Below, one piece after another: positions 33,512 through 41,749 of a stretch of DNA of 46,272 nucleotides. The DNA is taken from assembly GCA_003133425.1 (NCBI GenBank), contig PKXI01000122.1, positions 44,680 through 90,951 on the forward strand, in the 5' to 3' direction. The translations under genes and the position numbers were made by a program. The notes under the pieces were generated by a model. The model ran no database searches. It worked only from the letters and a program-made list of their open reading frames with translations, and was not told where the DNA came from. Source of the DNA: Acidobacteriaceae bacterium. GTDB taxonomy: Bacteria; Acidobacteriota; Terriglobia; Terriglobales; Acidobacteriaceae. Each line of letters opens with the position of its first letter. The stretch's first letter is position 1.

Positions 33512-34530
33512 GCCTGCACTCCTCCGGCCGTGAAGTGACATCCGTAGGCCATGCCACCATCGTGATTGGCGCGCAGGGCTGCGGCCACTTTGTCTTTGTG
33601 AATGGGGTCGGTGAGGAAGATCATGAACCCGCCGCCGCCCGCTCCAGAGATCCTGGCGCAATGCGCACCGGCCGAGAGGGCGCTGGCGTACAGGCGCTCT
33701 ATGTGCTCGTTGGTAATCTGGCTGGCCATTCGTTTCTTCGATTCCCAACTGCTGCGCATCACCTCGTGCAGTCGATGAAAATCGCCGCGAAGCAGGCACT
33801 CCTTCATGCGAAATGCCTCTTCCTTGACGGAATGCATCGCCTCCAGTGCCAGCGAATTCCTGTCGCGCACGTTGCGCGACTGTTCCTCGATGATGTCCGC
33901 GGAAGTGCGCGAATTCCCTGTGTAATAGAGCAGCAGTGAGGCTTCAAGTTCCGAGACTACCCAGTCTTTTACTCGCAGCGGATTCACGAGCACGTGGCCG
34001 TTCTGGCCAAACTCCATGAAGTTGAAGCCGCCGAATGCAGCGGCGTACTGGTCCTGCTTGCCGCCTTGCAGTCCGGCTTCCACGCGCTCGATGACAAAAG
34101 CCGTGTGTGCCAGTTCGTAGTCGCCGAGCGGGAGATTGAGCCATTCCACATAGGCCGCCAGCATGGCTACTACGAGCGTGGACGACGAGCCGAGGCCGGA
34201 ACCAGCAGGCACATCAACCCGCGTGCTCATGCGCAGGCTGAGTGGTTTGCCGGCATTGAAGCTTCGGACAACGTGATTGTAGACGGCCTTGAACAGATCG
34301 AGGTGGCCATCGTTCTGAAGCACAGCCTGCGCGGGGTAGGAGACGCTCTCGTTCTGGTCGGCGGAGACAAACTCGATGGTGTTGGTCTCCAGAGGTTCGA
34401 GGGCCGCATAGGCGTAATAGTCGATGGTCGCGTTGAGAATCGCGCCGCCGAATTCATCGCAATAAGGAGAAACGTCTGTGCCGCCACCGGCCAGTCCAAG
34501 ACGTAACGGCGCTCTGGAACGGATCAACAT
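33496..34530 (-). CDS. hddA: D-glycero-alpha-D-manno-heptose 7-phosphate kinase (HddA-like)
   Basis: The protein has 344 aa from MLIRSRAPLRLGLAGGGTDV (ATG at 34528-34530), a GHMP kinase. The ATP loop is VPAGSGLGSSSTLVVAM and the C-terminal motif AHCARISGAGGGGFMIFL. RAPLRLGLAGGGTDVSPY is typical of the HddA/FKP kinase group. It phosphorylates the anomeric position of the heptose 7-phosphate in the GDP-heptose pathway. It is first of the hddA-gmhA-hddC set. The phosphatase gmhB needed between the kinase and the guanylyltransferase is not in the window. An upstream in-frame start at 34575 is possible; neither has a strong ribosome-binding site. Confidence 0.9.
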   Translation of the reverse strand: MLIRSRAPLRLGLAGGGTDVSPYCDEFGGAILNATIDYYAYAALEPLETNTIEFVSADQNESVSYPAQAVLQNDGHLDLFKAVYNHVVRSFNAGKPLSLRMSTRVDVPAGSGLGSSSTLVVAMLAAYVEWLNLPLGDYELAHTAFVIERVEAGLQGGKQDQYAAAFGGFNFMEFGQNGHVLVNPLRVKDWVVSELEASLLLYYTGNSRTSADIIEEQSRNVRDRNSLALEAMHSVKEEAFRMKECLLRGDFHRLHEVMRSSWESKKRMASQITNEHIERLYASALSAGAHCARISGAGGGGFMIFLTDPIHKDKVAAALRANHDGGMAYGCHFTAGGVQAWRVP

Positions 34531-34699
34531 AAGGTGTGCACTGCAAAGCCAATAGTAATTGTTGAACGCATGCAATAGAAACCGGCGTCAACGGGATGGA
34601 AGCTATAGAGGCAACCTGGGCACAGCTACGAATGCGGCAAGTTGACCCACGCTGCACCAGGGTTAGCAAGTTAGCGCAAGACACTGGCCGGGTGCCTCC

Positions 34700-35779
34700 T
34701 TATTTGCTTAGTTGCTTCACGAAGAAGTCGGCCATGATGTGGTTGGCTTCGATTGCTTCGGGCAACTTGGAGTCGTACCAGAAAGCGTGGGTGAGCGCGT
34801 CGAAGACCACCAGCCGCGCATCCACGCCCGCGTTGATGTAGGCGCGGTGCAGGTTGACGGTGCCGCTGAGCAGCAAGTCGCGGCCACTGGTGACAAAGAG
34901 TGTTGGCGGCAGGCCGTGCAGGTCAGCGTAGATGGGAGAGAGCACAGGATCGCGAGGATCGGTGGTGGTCATATAGTCGTTGTTGTGCGACCCCGGTGTC
35001 GGCGGCTCCAGGTGACCGGAAAGGCCGCGCAGAGAAAACAAAGATGCCGAGTCTCCGGCGCGTGCAAAGTCACCCATGCCGCTGAAAATGCCCAGCGCTG
35101 CCGGCAAGGGCAAACCCAGTTGCTTTAGCTTGACGGCGACTTCGGCGGTGAGAATGGCGCCGGCCGAGGTTCCGTAGATCACGATATGGTCTGGCTTGTA
35201 AGTCTTCAGCAACTCCTTGTAAACGGCGACTGAGTCATCGACGGCGGCGGGAAAGGGACTTTCGGGCGCCAGTCTGTAAAGCACGGCGACGACTTTGATC
35301 TTGGTGTAGCCGGCAATTGGAATTGACTCTGTGTAGGACCCTGAGTCGGAGTTGAAGCCGCCGCCGTGCAGGTCGAGCAACACCTTGTCGCGATTGGCTT
35401 CAGGCATTCCGTCTGGCGTGACAATTCGTACCGGAACACCGGCGATCTTGTCCTCGACAAGCTGGTTGGGGCAGAGCGCGCTCCAGGCCACGCGGGCGCC
35501 GGCGGTATAGGCGTCAGTGCGTGTTCGGCGTTCGGCCAGCGACTCGGGCGGCCCCTGGTCGGGTGTGGCGCGGCCAAGTACCTGTTGCGCCTCGGGGCTA
35601 ATCGTGGCAGGCAAAGGGACCACGCGCGTAACGTGCGCAGTGCCAGCGGCGTCGATGTAGCTTGTGTCGCGATTGGGCGCTTCGGCTGCGGTGGTGGGCG
35701 CCGGAGCGGGCTGCTGAGCTGCCAGCGCCGCGGATGCAAGAAGAAGGAAAAGAGCGGCGTAACGAGGTGTGATTTGCAT
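34700..35779 (-). CDS. Secreted alpha/beta-hydrolase, HSL-type esterase (copy A)
   Basis: The protein has 359 aa with a signal peptide (MQITPRYAALFLLLASAALAAQ). The HSL family signature is HGGGF (138-142, oxyanion hole), the nucleophile Ser205 in GTSAGA, Asp301 in SGRDLLL and His331 in LTHAFW. The N-terminal ~110 residues (APNRDTSYIDAAGTAHVTRV) are a lineage-specific cap shared with the adjacent paralogue at 35916-36995. Substrate is unknown; acyl esters of plant or envelope sugars are plausible. The paralogue lies 136 bp upstream on the same strand, so the pair arose by tandem duplication. Confidence 0.9.
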   Translation of the reverse strand: MQITPRYAALFLLLASAALAAQQPAPAPTTAAEAPNRDTSYIDAAGTAHVTRVVPLPATISPEAQQVLGRATPDQGPPESLAERRTRTDAYTAGARVAWSALCPNQLVEDKIAGVPVRIVTPDGMPEANRDKVLLDLHGGGFNSDSGSYTESIPIAGYTKIKVVAVLYRLAPESPFPAAVDDSVAVYKELLKTYKPDHIVIYGTSAGAILTAEVAVKLKQLGLPLPAALGIFSGMGDFARAGDSASLFSLRGLSGHLEPPTPGSHNNDYMTTTDPRDPVLSPIYADLHGLPPTLFVTSGRDLLLSGTVNLHRAYINAGVDARLVVFDALTHAFWYDSKLPEAIEANHIMADFFVKQLSK

Positions 35780-35915
35780 GGAAACTATTCCTCCGTATGA
35801 TTTTCATCCAGGTTCGAACTGCCCGGACAGGCCTCGTCCACAATAGCAGGAACTCCCACTCCGTTTCGGTTTGTGGATCTGCACCTGCGTGGCGGCGTTC
35901 GCAGTCAGCTCTGCC

Positions 35916-36995
35916 TCACTTCGCCAGTTCCTTCACCATGAAATCCGCCATGATGTGACTGGCCTCAATTGACTCGGGGAGCGATGCGTCGTACCAGAAT
36001 GCGTGCGGCAGTGCGTCAAAAACCACCAGCCTCGCGTCCACTCCGGCGCGCAGGTAGGCACGGTGCAGATTGGCGGTGCCGCTCAGCAGCGCGTCGCGGC
36101 CGCTTGAGATAAACAATGCCGGCGGCAACCCATGCAGATCTGCGTAAATTGGCGAAAGAACGGGATCTTTGACGTCGGTAGAACCCACGTAATATGCGTC
36201 ATGCACGCTGCCGTCGGGAGGATCGAGATGTCCGGCGAATCCGCGCAGCGTATAGATCGACCAGGAGTCTCCCATGTGCGCAAAGCTGTCCAGGGAGCTG
36301 AAGATGCCCAGAGCCGCGGGCATGGGCAGCCCCAATTGTTTGAGCTTGACGGCAATTTCGGCCGTAAGCGCCGCCCCAGCCGACGTTCCAAAGATCACGA
36401 TATGGTTCGGCTTGTAGCTTTTCAAAAGCTCCTTGTAGACGGCCACTCCATCCTCCACAGCAGCAGGGAATGGATGCTCCGGTGCAAGCCGGTAGAGCAC
36501 CGCGACCACTTTCATCTTCGTGTATCCGGCAATCGGAATCGACTCGGCATACGACCCCGAGTCAGCGTTGAAGCTGCCCCCATGAAGATTGATCAGTACC
36601 TTGTCGTTGTTTTCCTTGGGCATTCCGTCCGGCGTTACCACATGTACTGGAACTCCAGCGATGGTTTGATCCACAATTGTGTTTGGGCAAAGCTTGCTCC
36701 ATTCTGCTCTCTGCCTTACGCCCACCTCCTCCATGCGGCTGCGCCGCGCCGCCAGCGGCTCGGGCGGAGCTTCGTCCGGCACCATGCGGCCAATCGACCT
36801 CTGTGCTTCCGGGCTCAGGTCCGACGGCACCGGCGCAACCCGCGTAATGTGAGCGGTACCCTGGGCATCGATATAACTAGTGTCTCTGTTGGGCGCCTGG
36901 GCCGCCGTGGTCGGCTGCGGAGTGGGCTGCTGCGCGGCCAACGCAACCGTGGCCACAAGCAGAACGAAGGTATATCGGACGGACATGAAACTCAT
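35916..36995 (-). CDS. Secreted alpha/beta-hydrolase, HSL-type esterase (copy B) with HGGS oxyanion motif
   Basis: From ATG at 36993-36995 this is 359 aa, the same length as copy A and alignable without gaps through most of its length. Signal peptide MSFMSVRYTFVLLVATVALA is followed by the same cap. Ser205 (GTSAGA), Asp301 (SGRDALL) and His331 (LPHAFW) are kept. The oxyanion motif reads HGGSF instead of HGGGF, a Gly-to-Ser change at 141, where HSL enzymes normally need Gly. Activity or specificity may therefore differ from copy A. A longer start at 37028 is possible but lacks a better ribosome-binding site. Confidence 0.9.
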   Translation of the reverse strand: MSFMSVRYTFVLLVATVALAAQQPTPQPTTAAQAPNRDTSYIDAQGTAHITRVAPVPSDLSPEAQRSIGRMVPDEAPPEPLAARRSRMEEVGVRQRAEWSKLCPNTIVDQTIAGVPVHVVTPDGMPKENNDKVLINLHGGSFNADSGSYAESIPIAGYTKMKVVAVLYRLAPEHPFPAAVEDGVAVYKELLKSYKPNHIVIFGTSAGAALTAEIAVKLKQLGLPMPAALGIFSSLDSFAHMGDSWSIYTLRGFAGHLDPPDGSVHDAYYVGSTDVKDPVLSPIYADLHGLPPALFISSGRDALLSGTANLHRAYLRAGVDARLVVFDALPHAFWYDASLPESIEASHIMADFMVKELAK

Positions 36996-37184
36996 TCGAT
37001 TGGCGCCTGCATAGCGGGACTTGCTCAATTGGAATGGTCCAAAAGTGGATCACTCCAACCCGTCCACCATAACGAGAAAATGCTCCGACGTCTATTACAA
37101 CACTTGGTCCGGTGCACTCAGGGGATGTGGCAGCCACCATAAGCGGACTGCGAAATCCCACTCGTTCCGCAGTGACATGCAAAC

Positions 37185-37219
37185 AACAAAGGGGAGCGAT
37201 TTTGGCGCTCCCCTTTGTT
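37185..37219 (-). terminator. Strong rho-independent terminator
   Basis: A perfect 14-bp stem, aacaaaggggagcg with cgctcccctttgtt and a 7-nt loop, is followed on the minus strand by a T-rich stretch (gtttgcatg). It lies 25 bp after the stop of the sigma-like gene at 37244 and before the promoter region of esterase copy B. Confidence 0.85.
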
Positions 37220-37243
37220 GGTGGATCTATGGCTTATCAGGTA

Positions 37244-37756
37244 TCAACGCGGTAAAACCAGAAGTCCGGATGCCAGCAACTTCTCCGTCAGCCGGTCGAG
37301 TGCCTGGGGGAATTTGTAGGAAACGGCTCGCACGCTCATTCCCAGCAGAGTTCCCGCTTCGGCCTGCGTGTACTCCTGGAGCACGATCCGGCTCAGCAGT
37401 TGGCGGTCGAGCGAGCCAAGCTGTTCCAGACATTTCTCCAGGTCGAGGACGAAGATGACCGCATCCTCGAAGGTACGAATCGGCCGGCTTGAGGCCCATC
37501 CCCGCGACACCGGATCGCCCAGGATCGATGGGGCCCTGCCCACCTGCATCGAAGCGTATAGATAGCGTCTTAACATGCTCTTTGTATGCTTTCTATAAAA
37601 GGCCACGCTGGTAACCGGTTCGGAAGCAGGTGCTTTTGCCGGCTTTGTTTCAGGCTTTGCCGCCGGCTTTGGTCCGCAGTTCCTCCGCTCTTGCTGCCAC
37701 CCTAATTGCTGATTACTTGCTCCCCAAACCGTTGCCAACTGGAGGGCTGCGCTCAT
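37244..37756 (-). CDS. Sigma-70 region 4-like DNA-binding protein
   Basis: The protein has 170 aa. An N-terminal Lys/Pro/Ala-rich linker (about 25-50) precedes a helical domain (about 85-165) containing FVLDLEKCLEQLGSLDRQLLSRIVLQEYTQAEAGTLLGMSVRAV, which reads as a sigma-70 region-4-type helix-turn-helix. No region 2 is present, so it cannot act as an ordinary sigma factor by itself. It may be a regulator resembling phage ArpU-type proteins. The ATG at 37754-37756 has GGAGGT 6 nt upstream, and a perfect terminator follows, marking it as a well-expressed single gene. It is divergent from the XRE regulator at 38516. Confidence 0.7.
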   Translation of the reverse strand: MSAALQLATVWGASNQQLGWQQERRNCGPKPAAKPETKPAKAPASEPVTSVAFYRKHTKSMLRRYLYASMQVGRAPSILGDPVSRGWASSRPIRTFEDAVIFVLDLEKCLEQLGSLDRQLLSRIVLQEYTQAEAGTLLGMSVRAVSYKFPQALDRLTEKLLASGLLVLPR

Positions 37757-38515
37757 TGCGCACCTCCCAGTGCTTCAAGGGCCGTCCAGACCCTGGCATG
37801 CGGCTTTCGAGCTGGACGCCCGCGCCGCTTCCTGCTCTCCGGCGACGGAAAATCCTGCAGTTTAACTACACACTCCCGGCAATAAACACTTCCTTGAGTC
37901 TGGGCACGGTATCAAAGACAGCCGCAGCCCTCGCAAATCTTCAATTGCACGCGCAATTCCATGACTATTTCTCCGTGGTCGTATCTTTTCCCGACGGACT
38001 TTTTTGGTGTCTGTTGTTCCGCGGGGTGAAGGGAACCAGGCAGGGCAACTCAGGTTTCTCATGTCCTGATGGGGGATTGCCGCCTTCGCTCTCTCGTTTT
38101 TTGTCATGCTCATAGCGCGCAGATCCTGGAATTCTCGCCCTGGCTTGCCGCCCGGCGCCTCTGGGGGCGCGATGGGATGGAGATGGGACGGGAAACAAAT
38201 CCACCGGGCGATGTTCTGAAAGACACACGTCCGCCGGAGAATGTTCATTCGCTGCCGAGGAGGACAGAATTACAACCCGCTCAGCCTTGAGCCGATGAAG
38301 CATTTCCCTAAGAATTCCCACAAACCAATACGAGATTAAGTAAACCCAATCTAGAAATATGTATCCCTTGCGTCAATGTCCCCACGCAGTTTTAGCGGCA
38401 TGTGCTTTTCATTCGAAGTTAAAGCGCTGAGAATGAAGGCCAATCGACCAAGATAGCTTTTCCTGGGGCAAACGAGGAGCTGTCACCCCGATTGCTGGTG
38501 GCGAATTATCCACAA
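37757..38515. other. Gap between two divergent regulators
   Basis: No convincing gene is visible in this 759-bp gap. Frames of about 120-130 codons exist on the minus strand near 37862-38321, but they lack ribosome-binding sites and family motifs. The right half (38320-38460) is more AT-rich and presumably carries the promoter of the XRE gene. Confidence 0.45.
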
Positions 38516-39220
38516 ATGAATTTTACCCAGATGCATGAACGTCTACGCCTGGAACTGCTGCGTAGGATACAGCGAGGGACGCTCAGTGTCTCTTTGCTGG
38601 CTCGCCAAACCGGTTTTGGGCAAGCGCATATTTCCAATTTCCTGCACAGCCGGCGCCAACTGTCCCTTGAGGCGATGGATCGAATTCTCGCCGCCCAGCA
38701 CCTGACGGCTGCCGATCTTCTGCCAGTAATCAACCGTGCCGGTGGTTCGTATGCCGAGGGAGAGGGCAACTCCGTGCCGATCGTCTCTCACGGGGCGGCG
38801 CTTTTTGAGCCGCATATCCGCCCTTCCGCAATTCAATCCATGCTCCACTTGCCCGCCGGCGTTCTCGAGTCTCTCCATACGCGCGTTTCGAATCCCCGCC
38901 GCGCGTGGCAGCGGTTTGTCGCGGTGCGCATACCGTCTGCCGACGCACTGGCGATGGATCCGCTGGTGCTGCCGGAAGCGATCGTGCTGATCGATCGCCA
39001 CTACAATCAACTTGCGCCTTACCGTCCCAACAGGCCCAACGTGTACGCGGTTCGACATGGGGCCCACTTGAGCTTGCGATATGTCGAATTTCTTTTGAAT
39101 TGGCTGGTCTTGCGACCGCACAACAGCGCCTTCCCGGTGGACCTGGTCGAGGTGGATCCCGGCGAGTCCCCCGGCGAGCTGCTGGCTGGCCGCATCGCGC
39201 TGATTTTGAACGAGCCCTAA
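38516..39220 (+). CDS. XRE-type regulator with degenerate S24-like C-terminal domain
   Basis: The protein has 234 aa from ATG 38516 (MNFTQMHERLRLELL); TTG 38492 is an alternative. Residues about 10-75 form a helix-turn-helix (VSLLARQTGFGQAHISNFLHSRRQLSLEAMDRIL). The C-terminal part (about 130-234) follows the LexA/CI S24 layout: RFVAVRIPSADALAMDPLVLPEAIVLIDRHYN, NVYAVRHGAHLSLRYVE and a final GRIALIL. At the place of the catalytic GDSM the sequence reads ADALAM, and the Lys of the dyad is Arg, so self-cleavage is unlikely. It overlaps the 3' end of convergent dnaB by 4 bp. Confidence 0.75.
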   Translation: MNFTQMHERLRLELLRRIQRGTLSVSLLARQTGFGQAHISNFLHSRRQLSLEAMDRILAAQHLTAADLLPVINRAGGSYAEGEGNSVPIVSHGAALFEPHIRPSAIQSMLHLPAGVLESLHTRVSNPRRAWQRFVAVRIPSADALAMDPLVLPEAIVLIDRHYNQLAPYRPNRPNVYAVRHGAHLSLRYVEFLLNWLVLRPHNSAFPVDLVEVDPGESPGELLAGRIALILNEP

Positions 39221-40602
39221 ACCCCGTGTCCCGAGTCCCGATTCTCGAAGCGGGTGAACTTGCCAAGCCAGTTCAGATAAACCGTGTCGGTTGGGCCGTT
39301 GCGCTGCTTGGCCACGATGATCTCGGATTTAGCCTTGTCGGCTTCTGACATCTCTTCGTCGCGGTTGTAATATGCCTCGCGGTGGATGAAGGCCACCACG
39401 TCGGCATCCTGTTCGATGGACCCCGATTCGCGCAGATCGCTCAGCATGGGGCGCTTGTCTTCGCCACGGCGCTCGCTGGCTCGGGAAAGCTGCGACAGGG
39501 CCAACACTGGAACATGCAGTTCCTTCGCCAGGGCTTTCAGGCCGCGGGAGATGGCGGAGACTTCCTGGGTGCGATTTTCGTAGCCCTTGCGCCCGCCCGA
39601 CGGCAGCGTTGCGGACATCAGCTGTAGGTAGTCCACCACGACCAGATCAAGGCCCCCGGCGTTCTGCCGGAGCCGCCGAGCTTTGGCACGCATTTCGGCC
39701 AGCGAGATGCCCGCCGAATCGTCGATGAAAATGTGCGAGTCGACCAGTTCGCCGAGCGCCTTTTGCAGTTTGCCGTGCTCTTCCTGGCCCAGGAAGCCCT
39801 TCTGCAGCATCTGCTGATCTACCCATGCCTGCGAGGCCAACATGCGGCGCAGCAGTGATTCCTTGCTCATTTCCAAGCTGAAGATGGCCACGATGGATTT
39901 GTGGTTCACGGCAGCATTCTGGGCGATGTTGATGGCCAGCGCGGTCTTTCCCATCGAGGGGCGGGCCGCGATGATGATCAGTTCGTCTTTCTGCAGGCCG
40001 CTGGTCAGGCGGTCGAGGTCGGTGAAATCCGTTGCCAGACCGGTAACCTCGCGGCTCTGTTTATAGAGATTGTCGATGGTTCCAAAGGAGTTGGCGACGA
40101 TCTTGTCGAGGCTTTCGAGCCCCTGGGCCAGCCCCTTTTCGCTCACTTCGAGCAACTGGGATTCGGTTACGTCCAGCACTCCGATGGCGTCCTCGCTCTG
40201 GTCGGCGGCGCGGGCAATGGCCGACGAGCATATGAGCATGAGCTTGCGCAGCAGGCTCTTGTCCTTGACGATGCGGATGTACTCTTCGATGACGGGCCGG
40301 CGGGGCAAACCCTCGGTGAGGGAGGCCAGGTAGGCGACGCCGCCGACGGCTTCGATCTCCTTGTAGCGCGCCAGTTCATGGGACAGCGTGACAATGTCGA
40401 CGGCTCGCTGCGCATCCATCAACTCGCTCATGCGCATAAAGATACGGCGATGCGAGTCGAGGGAGAAATCGTCCGGCTCGATTCGTTCGGCGGCCTCGGA
40501 GTGGGCAGCATTGTCCAGCAGGATTGCGCCCAGAATAGTCTTCTCGGCGTCTATATTTGCCGGCAATCCGGAGTCGAGAGTGATGTCAGGGATAGTGGCC
40601 AT
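39217..40602 (-). CDS. dnaB: Replicative DNA helicase
   Basis: The protein has 461 aa, a hexameric helicase that loads at the fork and binds DnaG. N-terminal domain AEKTILGAILLD is followed by a RecA-type domain with Walker A ARPSMGKTAL, FSLEMSKESLLRRM, Walker B LVVVDYLQLM, LSQLSRASERRGEDKRPMLSDLRESGSIEQDAD and the arginine finger region EIIVAKQRNGPT. No intein is present. The final residues ENRDSGHGV are encoded by a heptad array, and the stop overlaps that of the convergent XRE gene. It is detached from rplI, which precedes dnaB in many bacteria. No clear ribosome-binding site is seen before the ATG. Confidence 0.95.
   Translation of the reverse strand: MATIPDITLDSGLPANIDAEKTILGAILLDNAAHSEAAERIEPDDFSLDSHRRIFMRMSELMDAQRAVDIVTLSHELARYKEIEAVGGVAYLASLTEGLPRRPVIEEYIRIVKDKSLLRKLMLICSSAIARAADQSEDAIGVLDVTESQLLEVSEKGLAQGLESLDKIVANSFGTIDNLYKQSREVTGLATDFTDLDRLTSGLQKDELIIIAARPSMGKTALAINIAQNAAVNHKSIVAIFSLEMSKESLLRRMLASQAWVDQQMLQKGFLGQEEHGKLQKALGELVDSHIFIDDSAGISLAEMRAKARRLRQNAGGLDLVVVDYLQLMSATLPSGGRKGYENRTQEVSAISRGLKALAKELHVPVLALSQLSRASERRGEDKRPMLSDLRESGSIEQDADVVAFIHREAYYNRDEEMSEADKAKSEIIVAKQRNGPTDTVYLNWLGKFTRFENRDSGHGV
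39222..39249. repeat. Heptad tandem array at dnaB 3' end
   Basis: The units ccccgtg, tcccgag, tcccgat, tctcgaa lie within the last codons of dnaB, immediately before its stop, next to the convergent XRE stop codon. Confidence 0.65.
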
Positions 40603-40697
40603 ATCAAGACGAGTCTAGGCTTAAGGCCGGTTTCGTAAAAGAAAGGATAATGCGGAAATCGAGGAAAAGGCGTCAGAAAAGACAAGGATGGTTCAGG

Positions 40698-40737
40698 ACG
40701 GCATCCCGGATATCAACGGCGTGATTTGGGATGCCGT
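40698..40737 (-). terminator. Terminator-like hairpin downstream of SDR gene
   Basis: acggcatccc (40698-40707) pairs with gggatgccgt (40728-40737) over 10 bp with a 20-nt loop. A T-rich run follows on the plus strand and an A-rich run precedes it on the minus strand. It ends the minus-strand SDR transcript before dnaB. Confidence 0.6.
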
Positions 40738-40745
40738 TTGTTTTC

Positions 40746-41507
40746 TTAGTGAATTTCTCGCATGGCTTCGTTGAGACCCTCGAAGATGGCGTCGAATTTG
40801 CCTGTCTCGGCGGCGAAGCGCAGACGCTTCACGTTCTCCACGCAGATTTCGGCCGGAGTGGGCTGGATCTTGAAAATCTCCATGACCTCGGCGATGAACT
40901 TGCCGAGAGGCATCGCGCGCGGATCGGAGGCCCCACCCATCAGGTCGGTGGCGACGTAGGGAGGAATGAGTTCGAGCACTTCTGTAGTCGTGGCCCGGAG
41001 CTGATAACGGAGCGACAGGCTGTAGGAATGCATTGCAGCCTTGGTGGCGCAGTAGGTGGGCGTTAGGGCGAGAGGCAGAAAGGCCAGGCCGGAGGAGACG
41101 TTGACGATGGTGGAACTGGGCTGCCTTTGGAGCAGCGGCAACAGCGCCGCGGTCAGGCGGATGGGGCCTAGCAGGTTAGTCGTGACGATGGCTTCGGCGT
41201 CGGCCAGATCGGGTTGCTGGGCAAGGAGTTTTTCCGCTCGCATGATGCCGGCGTTGTTTATCAGGACGTTGAGCGAGGGAAACTCGGCGGCCGCCTGAGA
41301 AGCAAAGGTGCGAATGGCGGCCGGGTCCTGGACATCCAGGGTGTGCGACTTCATGCCGGGGTTGGCGGTGGTTGTCTCGTCGAGGGCTTGTTTGCGGCGG
41401 CCGGCGATGACGACCTGGTTGCCGAGAGCGTGGAAGGCCTCAGCCAGCCCGCGGCCGATGCCGGAGCCGCCGCCGGTAATCATGATGGTGTTGCCGGATA
41501 GTTTCAT
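40746..41507 (-). CDS. Short-chain dehydrogenase/reductase (DltE-like)
   Basis: The protein has 253 aa from ATG at 41505-41507 (MKLSGNTIMITGGGSGIGRG). The cofactor motif TGGGSGIG (11-18) and Arg37-Arg38 after strand 2 suggest NADP. NNAGIM (84-89), Ser139 in NVSSG and Tyr152/Lys156 in YCATK complete the SDR active site. The long C-terminus with ELIPPYVATDLMGG and TPAEICVENVKRLR resembles DltE-type oxidoreductases. An in-frame TTG 18 nt upstream is an alternative. It stands alone, with a terminator behind it; substrate unknown. Confidence 0.92.
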   Translation of the reverse strand: MKLSGNTIMITGGGSGIGRGLAEAFHALGNQVVIAGRRKQALDETTTANPGMKSHTLDVQDPAAIRTFASQAAAEFPSLNVLINNAGIMRAEKLLAQQPDLADAEAIVTTNLLGPIRLTAALLPLLQRQPSSTIVNVSSGLAFLPLALTPTYCATKAAMHSYSLSLRYQLRATTTEVLELIPPYVATDLMGGASDPRAMPLGKFIAEVMEIFKIQPTPAEICVENVKRLRFAAETGKFDAIFEGLNEAMREIH

Positions 41508-41749
41508 AGTGTCTGAATGCCTCAACGATGAATTTTAGAATATGGATGAATTCTAAAGGCCTGGAGCATACATGTGGTTTGAGGGCCGAGTCCCGAAATG
41601 TTGCCTGGTGGTTCTGAAGGCTTTTATCTGGCAGATTGCGCTTTAGTTGTCTCCATTCCCCCCTCTGCCTGCGAATCCTGCGAAGATAGAAGGGAAGGCC
41701 GGAATGGCCTGCCCGGCTTTGGGCAAAACCGCTCCAGGTGAGATTCCCC

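Noticed and set aside
32891..33799. 302-residue reading of gmhA
   Set aside because: The N-terminal 96 residues are an out-of-frame overlap with hddA; the family start is at 33511.
37965..38321. 118-codon minus-strand frame with a GTG start between the two regulators
   Set aside because: No ribosome-binding site, unbalanced composition rich in Pro/Arg/Ser and no family motif; another frame overlaps it. It cannot be excluded as a hypothetical gene.
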